NCBI GenBank assembly: GCA_025936195.1
Contig: JAICTW010000029.1
Location: 1 to 11,145 of the forward strand
Source of the DNA: Flavisolibacter sp.
Lineage (GTDB): Bacteria > Bacteroidota > Bacteroidia > Chitinophagales > Chitinophagaceae
Length of the DNA stretch: 11,145 nt
Direction of reading: 5' to 3'
Shown here: positions 6,483 to 11,145 of the stretch, piece after piece
Numbering within the stretch: the stretch's first letter is position 1
Layout of the letters: each line of letters begins with the position of its first letter
The notes under the pieces: model-generated
What the model was told of the DNA's origin: nothing
Seen by the model: the letters and a program-made list of their open reading frames with translations, nothing else
Database searches by the model: none
Translations under genes and position numbers: made by a program

Positions 6483-7124
6483 ATGACCAATTTTATTCCG
6501 ATATTTCCTTTAGGCATTGTCGTATATCCCGGCGAACATCTGAACCTTCACATATTTGAACCGAGGTACAAACAACTGATCAATGAATGTTATGCCGATA
6601 AGAAACCATTCGGCATTCCTGCGGTCATTGAGAACAAGCTTCAGGATTATGGTACTATGGTAACGATAACTGAAATGACCACTGTACATGATAATGGCGA
6701 AATGGACATAAAAACCCAGGGCAGCAGTGTCTTCCGGATATTGGAAGTGATCAAGGAAATTCCCGATAAATTATACAGCGGCGCTATTGTCAATTATCCT
6801 GTTAATCACGAACACGGGAGCGCAGATATCATGCGCCGTGTTGTCAATACCGTTCGCGAATTGCACAAGCTTTTAAAGATCAAAAAAGATTTCAGGAAAA
6901 AAGACGAAGAGTTAAACACCTACGACCTGGCACATCATGTTGGGCTTTCTATTCAGGAAGAATATGAATTGCTCGGGCTCATGCAGGAACGCCAGCGCCA
7001 GGAATATTTAAGGAGGCATCTTTCCAAAGTAATTCCGGTGATTGCTGAAATGGAACATCTGAAAAAGCGGGTGAAGCAAAATGGCCATTTCAAAAATCTT
7101 TCAAGCTTTAACTTCGATATTTAA
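6483..7124 (+). CDS. Stand-alone Lon N-terminal (substrate-binding) domain protein
   Basis: A 213-residue protein matching the LON substrate-binding domain alone (PF02190, COG2802), with no AAA+ or protease domain. Seen: IPIFPLGIVVYPGE (5-18) and LNLHIFEPRYKQL (20-32), the hallmark start of the domain, then the beta-rich core to about 105. A basic, helical C-terminal half (115-200) includes QERQRQEYLRRHL (168-180). Such proteins are widespread in bacteria, probably cytoplasmic, and their role is unsettled; substrate or adaptor binding is inferred from Lon. The frame is open upstream to 6348, inside the O-antigen ligase-like gene. The ATG at 6483 is chosen because it begins at the domain itself, 46 bp after the previous stop. 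Confidence 0.86.
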   Translation: MTNFIPIFPLGIVVYPGEHLNLHIFEPRYKQLINECYADKKPFGIPAVIENKLQDYGTMVTITEMTTVHDNGEMDIKTQGSSVFRILEVIKEIPDKLYSGAIVNYPVNHEHGSADIMRRVVNTVRELHKLLKIKKDFRKKDEELNTYDLAHHVGLSIQEEYELLGLMQERQRQEYLRRHLSKVIPVIAEMEHLKKRVKQNGHFKNLSSFNFDI

Positions 7125-7130
7125 TTATTA

Positions 7131-7283
7131 CACGAATTTTTTTACACGAATGACACGAATTGTGGATTGCCGGACAAAATCTGAAACTCTCTTAGAAATT
7201 GGAAAGCACTCGTTTCTATATTCCGTCTGTTGAAAATTGAACTTTCTTAATTCGTGTCATTCGTGCCTAATTTCGTGTCATTT
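7131..7283. repeat. Large inverted repeat built on CACGAAT units
   Basis: The 17-nt arm 7145-7161 (CACGAATGACACGAATT) is a perfect reverse complement of 7249-7265, with an 87-nt loop. Each side has a third, looser unit: CACGAATTTTTTTA at 7131-7144 and TAATTTCGTG at 7268-7277. TTCGTGTCATT also occurs twice as a direct repeat (7251-7261, 7272-7282). The pattern matches the CACGAATTnCACGAAT intergenic repeats I recall from Bacteroidota genomes. It lies downstream of the Lon-domain gene and just before coaX, and could form a long hairpin in the transcript. No gene is seen in 7125-7360. Confidence 0.75.
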
Positions 7284-7360
7284 AATAGCTCATGTTTCAA
7301 ACCAAAAAGCCTCAGGCGCAATCACAAAATTCTGCATCTACGGTCAACATCACCAGTTAC

Positions 7361-8089
7361 ATGACCAAGACGCTTTGTCTTGATTTTGGAAATACCCGGT
7401 TGAAAACAGCTTTGTTTGAAAACGGTGAATTGAAAGAAGTGATGGTGTTGAATGAACATCCCTTGTATCATTTGCAGGAGATCATTCAGCAATACCAACC
7501 TTCCAGATCAATCCTTTCATCAGTTATTGAGCACGACGAACAATTGGAAGAGCTGCTGAAAACAACGACACAATTTCACAAACTGAACAGCCAATCAAAA
7601 TTACCCTTCACCATTCCGGTAGGAAAACCGGAAACCGTTGGCGCCGACAGGTTGGCCCTTGCTGCGGCAAGTGTTTATTTATTTCCTAAAAAAAATAATC
7701 TGGCTATTGGACTGGGTTCGTGCATCACTTACAATTTCATTAATCAATCGCATGAACTAATTGGCGGATCTATTTCGCCGGGAATGGAAATGCGTTTTAA
7801 AGCTATGCATCATTTTACGGCAAAGCTTCCATTGGTAGAAGCCGAGTGGAATGTGCCGCTCATTGGTTACGACACCAAAACAAATTTGCAAACCGGCGTA
7901 GTAATGGGAATGGCCAAAGAGATTGATGGAATGATAGAAGCATACAATGAAAAGTTCGGGAACTTTAACGCGGTTTTAACCGGGGGTGATATTGGTATAT
8001 TTGAGCCCCATTTGAAAAATAAGATATTTGCAGACCCTGATTTAATCTTTAAAGGACTTTATGCAATTAGCCAGATCAATCATGCTTAG
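7361..8089 (+). CDS. coaX: Type III pantothenate kinase
   Basis: A 242-residue kinase of the ASKHA fold. It phosphorylates pantothenate with ATP, the first committed step of coenzyme A synthesis, in the cytoplasm. Seen: the N-terminal phosphate-binding DFGNTR (8-13), TVGADRLALAAA (92-103) with the GxDR motif and its catalytic Asp96, GSCITYN (119-125) as the second phosphate loop, and GGSISPGMEMR (135-145) for pantothenate. TGGD (207-210) is the C-terminal adenosine motif. The usual Asp of the DxGT loop reads Gly here (AIGLGS). An ATG at 7292 would add 23 low-complexity residues (265 aa). I chose 7361 because family members start a few residues before DFGNT, but the upstream start cannot be excluded. 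The 3' end overlaps the next gene by 8 bp (ATGCTTAG). Confidence 0.9.
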   Translation: MTKTLCLDFGNTRLKTALFENGELKEVMVLNEHPLYHLQEIIQQYQPSRSILSSVIEHDEQLEELLKTTTQFHKLNSQSKLPFTIPVGKPETVGADRLALAAASVYLFPKKNNLAIGLGSCITYNFINQSHELIGGSISPGMEMRFKAMHHFTAKLPLVEAEWNVPLIGYDTKTNLQTGVVMGMAKEIDGMIEAYNEKFGNFNAVLTGGDIGIFEPHLKNKIFADPDLIFKGLYAISQINHA

Positions 8090-9455
8090 GAAGCGAAAGG
8101 CCAGTGTTCTGAAAATCGTTTTATCTCTTTTTCTTCTTTCCTTTTCATACATCCTGTTTGCACAAAACAATTCACCTTATTCACGATATGGTTTGGGAAA
8201 TCTTTCCGCCAACAGCAATGTTACGTTGAGAAGCATGGGTGGTATTTCTGCCGGCTATGCCGATAATCTTTCCGTAAACTTTACTAATCCTGCATCCTTT
8301 TCTCAATTCTATGCTTTGCGTGAACAACGCTCCAAAAAACTTTCTTCAGGGCGTGTAGTTTTTGATGTGGGAACCAATTTTGAGAACCGTACCTTGATCG
8401 CTCCCAATACACCCGACCGGTTTACTTCATCTGATCTTTTGTTTTCGTATTTGCAAGTAGGCATGCCGCTGCGCCGTAACTGGGGACTGGCTTTCGGCAT
8501 CCGTCCTTTAAGCCGCATCAGTTATTTGATTAATCAGGATGACATTTTAAAAGATCCGGTTACCGGAAATGCTATCGAAAGAGCTATTACACAGTTCCGT
8601 GGAAGCGGTGGAAGTTATTTGCCAACTATCGGAACAGGTTTCGCTATTAAAAACCTCAGTCTTGGTGCTAATATCGGTTATCTGTTTGGCAATAAGGAAA
8701 ACACAACACTGAGAACTTTGGTTAACGATACGGTTCACTACTATTCATCTGAACATTCTAACACCAGTTCTTTCGGAGGTTTGTTTTTTGATGCAGGTAT
8801 TCAGTACGCTGCAACATTGAAGAATACGAAAGATCAAAAAACTATTTTGCGTCTCGGTGTTTCCGGTAACTGGAGGCAAACCATCAAAGGTTCACAGGAC
8901 GTGCTGCGGCAAACCTATGCACTTGGTGCTTCGGGAGAAGAGTTGCGTATTGACAGCGTTTATCAAAGCACTGGTGTGAAAGGTGAAATGATTTATCCTT
9001 CTACCTACAAAGCAGGATTTACAGTTCAAAATGCAAAAGTAAATGGAAGCAGTTGGTTGTTTGGCGCCGACTATAATAAAGGTAAATGGAGTGAATACCG
9101 CTATTTTGGACAGGTAGATTCTGTGCAGGACAACTGGATCTTGAATTTTGGGGCACAGTTTTCTCCAAGGCCACGTACTAATTATTTCAGTAATGTGGCT
9201 TATCGTTTCGGATTTTTTACCGGCCAGGATTATATAAGAGTTCAAAATAAATTGCCTTTGATTGGCGCTTCTTTCGGAATGGCTTTGCCAATTCCCACTA
9301 ACCGGATGGCTCCCAATCAATCCAGTATTATTAATATTGGATTGGAGTACATGAAAAGGGGGAACAACGACAATCTGCTGAAAGAAAATCTTTTCCGTTT
9401 GTCAGTTGGACTTAACCTTGGTGACTTTTGGTTTGTCAAAAGAAAATATGATTAG
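8082..9455 (+). CDS. Outer-membrane beta-barrel protein (NSPYSRYG / FadL-PorV-like)
   Basis: A 457-residue secreted protein. The signal peptide is clear: basic MLRKRK, a hydrophobic core to about 25, and cleavage probably after FAQ28. The mature start NNSPYSRYGLGNL and the following DNLSVNFTNPASF (61-73) recall Bacteroidota outer-membrane proteins of the PorV/FadL transporter type, where an NPA motif follows the N-terminal segment. The rest alternates short beta strands rich in aromatic residues and Gly with polar loops, as in a barrel. It lies between coaX and lptC. The ATG at 8082 overlaps the coaX stop, while an ATG 21 nt further upstream would spoil the signal peptide. The transported substrate, if any, is unknown. 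Confidence 0.8.
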   Translation: MLRKRKASVLKIVLSLFLLSFSYILFAQNNSPYSRYGLGNLSANSNVTLRSMGGISAGYADNLSVNFTNPASFSQFYALREQRSKKLSSGRVVFDVGTNFENRTLIAPNTPDRFTSSDLLFSYLQVGMPLRRNWGLAFGIRPLSRISYLINQDDILKDPVTGNAIERAITQFRGSGGSYLPTIGTGFAIKNLSLGANIGYLFGNKENTTLRTLVNDTVHYYSSEHSNTSSFGGLFFDAGIQYAATLKNTKDQKTILRLGVSGNWRQTIKGSQDVLRQTYALGASGEELRIDSVYQSTGVKGEMIYPSTYKAGFTVQNAKVNGSSWLFGADYNKGKWSEYRYFGQVDSVQDNWILNFGAQFSPRPRTNYFSNVAYRFGFFTGQDYIRVQNKLPLIGASFGMALPIPTNRMAPNQSSIINIGLEYMKRGNNDNLLKENLFRLSVGLNLGDFWFVKRKYD

Positions 9456-10020
9456 AACCCTTTTTCATAAAAGTTTTTTGAAATCAGCAGCTATGGTTCT
9501 TAGCTGCTTTTTCTTTTTTGCCTGCGAGAATGATCAAAAAGCCATTGATGAATTGACCAAGCCAAAGGTGATGGTTGAAGAAGCAAAAAATATTGAAACC
9601 TATTTAAGCCAGGGCAGCCTGTTAAAAGCAAAGCTTTGGGCACCCTATATGATCCGCTATTCAAGCGATACCATTTATGTTGAATTTCCGAAAAGCCTCC
9701 ATGTCAATTTCTTTGATAGCCTTGGAAGATTGGACAGTCATTTGGATGCGAAGTATGGAAAGTATTACGAGAGCCTGAATAAAGTTTACCTGCGCGACAG
9801 TGTTTTGGTGTATAATATGCAGGGTGATTCACTTCGTTCTCCTGATTTGTGGTGGGACCAGAACACGCAATTGTTTTATACGGATAAAAATGTTTGGGTC
9901 AAAAAAGGAGGCACCGTTTTGTTTGGCACCGGAATGGATGCCCATCAGGATCTTTCTAATATTCATATTAAACAGCCAACCGGTTTGGTAGATGTTCCCG
10001 ATAGTTTGCGTCCGGAGTAA
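9448..10020 (+). CDS. lptC: LptC-family LPS export periplasmic protein
   Basis: A 190-residue predicted lipoprotein: basic start, hydrophobic segment 13-25, then FFFAC with the likely lipidated Cys26. In the LPS transport bridge LptC takes LPS from the LptBFG transporter and hands it to LptA. Seen, in a pattern typical of Bacteroidota LptC: a beta-jellyroll-like body with FFDSLGRLDSHLDAKYGKYYE (88-108), RDSVLVYNMQGDSL (116-129), WWDQNTQLFYTDKNVWV (135-151), GTGMDAHQDLS (160-170) and IKQPTG (174-179). The frame is open back to 9406, but the ATG at 9448 gives a proper lipoprotein signal and overlaps the previous stop by 8 bp (ATGATTAG). E. coli LptC has a membrane anchor instead of a lipid, so this form is lineage-typical. 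Confidence 0.82.
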   Translation: MIRTLFHKSFLKSAAMVLSCFFFFACENDQKAIDELTKPKVMVEEAKNIETYLSQGSLLKAKLWAPYMIRYSSDTIYVEFPKSLHVNFFDSLGRLDSHLDAKYGKYYESLNKVYLRDSVLVYNMQGDSLRSPDLWWDQNTQLFYTDKNVWVKKGGTVLFGTGMDAHQDLSNIHIKQPTGLVDVPDSLRPE

Positions 10021-10143
10021 ACCTCTCTTATCATAAAGCCAAATCAATCTTCACCGGGAATAGTTGATTTGAGCTTGCAGCGAATGAATTTTGCTTTCAA
10101 GAATGCCTGCCAGATCGATTCGCGGCAAAAAACCTCAAACTTA

Positions 10144-10374
10144 TTATGGCACCGGATCATAACCATGCCCGCCCAAAGGATGGCAACGGCTGATGCGTTT
10201 TACCGTTAACCAAAAACCTTTGAACACACCGTGCTTTTTAAAAGCTTCCAGAGCGTAGTTAGAACAGGTTGGCGTAAACCTGCACTTGGGTCCAAGCAAT
10301 GGCGACAGTATCCATTGATATAACTTGATTAAAGCAACAAAAGGGAAGATCACTATTTTACGAAAGATGTTCAT
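10144..10374 (-). CDS. yidD: Membrane protein insertion efficiency factor YidD
   Basis: A 76-residue protein that assists the YidC insertase at the inner membrane. Nearly every family signature is visible: SP (24-25), CR (31-32), PTCSNY (35-40), EA (43-44), HG (48-49), RC (63-64) and the C-terminal DPVP (73-76). An N-terminal amphipathic/hydrophobic helix (about 7-20) would lie on the membrane. It overlaps the rnpA 3' end by 17 bp, the conserved arrangement, and is probably translationally coupled. It converges on lptC with 123 bp between the two stops. Confidence 0.95.
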   Translation of the reverse strand: MNIFRKIVIFPFVALIKLYQWILSPLLGPKCRFTPTCSNYALEAFKKHGVFKGFWLTVKRISRCHPLGGHGYDPVP

Positions 10375-10762
10375 TTGCTTTTATTGAGTTTTCCAAACGC
10401 TTCAGGCATTTGTTCATTGCTTCCTTTACCACTTCAAAAGACGGAATGGCTTTGCCGGTGTATACAAAAAACAAAAAGCCTTTTTGTCCTTTTTGTTTTA
10501 CGGTTTGTACCAGCTCATTTTTTTGAAGGCGATAAGCCTCACGAATCAAACGTTTGATACGGTTACGGTCTACAGCTCTTTTAAAATATTTTTTTCCGGC
10601 TGTTACTCCCACCCGCAAGCTACTTTCTTCTGACGGGATAAATTGATAAGTAATTCTTAAAGGGAACGATGAAAAGCTTTTGCCGTTCAAAAACAACTCC
10701 TCTATCTGTTTTCTGCTTTTTAGTTTTTCCTTTTTCCCATATCCAAACCTTTTTACTGCCAT
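10358..10762 (-). CDS. rnpA: Ribonuclease P protein component
   Basis: A 134-residue basic protein that binds the RNase P RNA and helps it remove the 5' leader of precursor tRNAs. Seen: [15 protein letters not shown] (10-24) with the conserved KSRK, a central beta strand [16 protein letters not shown] (49-64), and the RNR signature in [15 protein letters not shown] (64-78). The start at 10762 is firm: the family begins within a few residues of here and no other Met follows nearby. A TAATTTTG box stands 4 nt upstream, so the transcript seems to be almost leaderless. A terminator separates it from rpmH, so it is probably transcribed on its own together with yidD. Confidence 0.95.
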   Translation of the reverse strand: MAVKRFGYGKKEKLKSRKQIEELFLNGKSFSSFPLRITYQFIPSEESSLRVGVTAGKKYFKRAVDRNRIKRLIREAYRLQKNELVQTVKQKGQKGFLFFVYTGKAIPSFEVVKEAMNKCLKRLENSIKANEHLS

Positions 10763-10766
10763 TCGA

Positions 10767-10774
10767 CAAAATTA
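10767..10774 (-). promoter_or_regulatory. rnpA -7 promoter box TAATTTTG
   Basis: A perfect TAnnTTTG match on the minus strand, separated from the rnpA ATG (10762) by only 4 nt (TCGA). A TTG lies 16 nt upstream, within ATTGCG. It sits just after the rpmH terminator, as expected for a separate rnpA-yidD transcription unit. Confidence 0.5.
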
Positions 10775-10811
10775 AGTGAGCCTGAAAACGCAATCACATT
10801 AATGATTAAAA

Positions 10812-10844
10812 TAAAAAGCTCTCAACAGTTTACTGTTGAGAGCT
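10812..10844 (-). terminator. Intrinsic terminator after rpmH
   Basis: A perfect 12-bp stem, AGCTCTCAACAG (10817-10828) with CTGTTGAGAGCT (10833-10844), closed by a 4-nt loop. Reading on the minus strand it is followed by TTTTTAT (10816-10811 region), the U-tract. It lies 42 nt beyond the rpmH stop. Confidence 0.85.
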
Positions 10845-10885
10845 GCCATATTGTTTAAATAAGACGGTTGAGTTGCTTTCTCTTC

Positions 10886-11041
10886 TTATTTCAATTTCTT
10901 CTCATCGCTTATGGTCAACTTGTGACGGCCTTTAGCACGGCGACTTGCCAATACTTTTCTGCCATTGGCAGTTTGCATGCGTTTACGGAAACCATGAACG
11001 GTTTTACGACGACGGCGATGCGGTTGAAATGTACGTTTCAT
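10886..11041 (-). CDS. rpmH: 50S ribosomal protein L34
   Basis: A 51-residue, very basic protein of the large ribosomal subunit. Seen: KRTFQP (2-7), [15 protein letters not shown] (8-22) and [16 protein letters not shown] (27-42), all hallmark L34 sequence, with a short C-terminal tail TISDEKKLK. The length is within the family range (about 44-53). It heads the conserved rpmH-rnpA-yidD order. A 60-residue frame on the opposite strand over the same bases is a shadow. Confidence 0.96.
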   Translation of the reverse strand: MKRTFQPHRRRRKTVHGFRKRMQTANGRKVLASRRAKGRHKLTISDEKKLK

Positions 11042-11145
11042 TTTAAATAAATTTTTTCACGTTTACCAAATCACCCGTGGAGAACCGGGCTTGTTTTAGC
11101 CTACCTACAGGTCACCACACCCGTGGGTTTGTGAAAGGACGGCAA
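11042..11145 (-). other. Upstream region of rpmH
   Basis: No gene is seen. CACCCGTGG occurs twice (11072-11080 and 11118-11126), the second within ACCCGTGGGT, a near-palindrome. The 30 nt directly before the ATG are AT-rich. No clear TAnnTTTG box is present, so the rpmH promoter may lie beyond the window or be of another type. Confidence 0.35.

Noticed and set aside
7131..7283. CRISPR-like array of CACGAAT units
   Set aside because: The units are short, irregularly spaced and inverted about a centre, with no equal-length spacers and no cas genes.
8892..9320. A 142-codon minus-strand frame opposite the barrel protein
   Set aside because: The composition is unlike a real protein, there is no motif, and the plus frame has a clear signal peptide and strand pattern.
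9406..9447. Upstream extension of lptC by 14 codons
   Set aside because: It would place a non-signal sequence before the lipoprotein signal and overlap the barrel gene by 50 bp; the start at 9448 fits better.
10040..10071. Inverted repeat CAAATCAA / TTGATTTG between lptC and yidD as a terminator
   Set aside because: The stem is 8 bp and AT-rich with a 16-nt loop and no U-tract on either strand, so it is too weak to call.
10868..11050. A 60-codon plus-strand frame at the right end
   Set aside because: It is antisense to rpmH, whose L34 sequence is unmistakable.
11042..11145. Replication origin or DnaA boxes next to rpmH
   Set aside because: The best candidate word (TTCTCCACG on the minus strand) has two mismatches to TTATCCACA, and there is no cluster. 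The dnaA gene is not in view.
1..11145. Toxin-antitoxin, defence, phage or insertion-sequence genes
   Set aside because: Every substantial frame is explained by envelope or housekeeping families, and no transposase, nuclease, integrase or terminal repeats were seen.

Overview
The window looks like an ordinary chromosomal stretch from a Bacteroidota (Bacteroidetes) bacterium, most likely of the Chitinophagaceae/Sphingobacteriia type. I infer this from the moderate-to-low GC content, the near absence of Shine-Dalgarno sequences, repeated TAnnTTTG boxes (the Bacteroidota -7 promoter element) just upstream of genes, the order coaX / NSPYSRYG-type outer-membrane protein / lptC, and intergenic repeats built on CACGAAT. 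No phage, transposon, CRISPR array or defence system was seen.

Layout, left to right. Bases 1-383 hold no long gene: a leftward promoter (about 160-191), a patch of degenerate GCTnATAG-like repeats with a hairpin, and perhaps the first codons of a leftward gene. A secreted M48 metalloprotease follows (384-1244, +). Next come a small CxxC membrane protein (1306-1536, +) and a family 2 glycosyltransferase (1544-2530, +), which form a tight pair. Converging on them is a leftward series: meaB (5183 to 4281), a second family 2 glycosyltransferase (4280 to 3360) and a class I methyltransferase (3232 to 2546). Divergent from meaB is an O-antigen ligase/polymerase-like membrane protein (5213-6436, +), then a stand-alone Lon N-terminal domain protein (6483-7124, +). 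A large inverted repeat (7131-7283) precedes the coaX - outer-membrane barrel - lptC run (7361-10020, +), whose genes overlap by 8 bp at each junction. The right end is the conserved rpmH - rnpA - yidD block on the minus strand (11041 to 10144). A strong intrinsic terminator sits between rpmH and rnpA, and rnpA has its own promoter box.

The main functional theme is envelope construction: sugar transfer (two glycosyltransferases and an O-antigen ligase-like protein), LPS export (LptC), outer-membrane or periplasmic quality control (BepA-like M48 protease), inner-membrane insertion (YidD) and a beta-barrel protein. Housekeeping genes (coaX, rpmH, rnpA, meaB) are interleaved. I did not find a convincing novel system. 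The points most worth a second look are the promoter boxes lying only 4 nt from start codons (apparently leaderless genes), the overlapping divergent promoter/start region at 5183-5213, the CACGAAT inverted repeat, and the twin ATGNTTAG stop/start overlaps.
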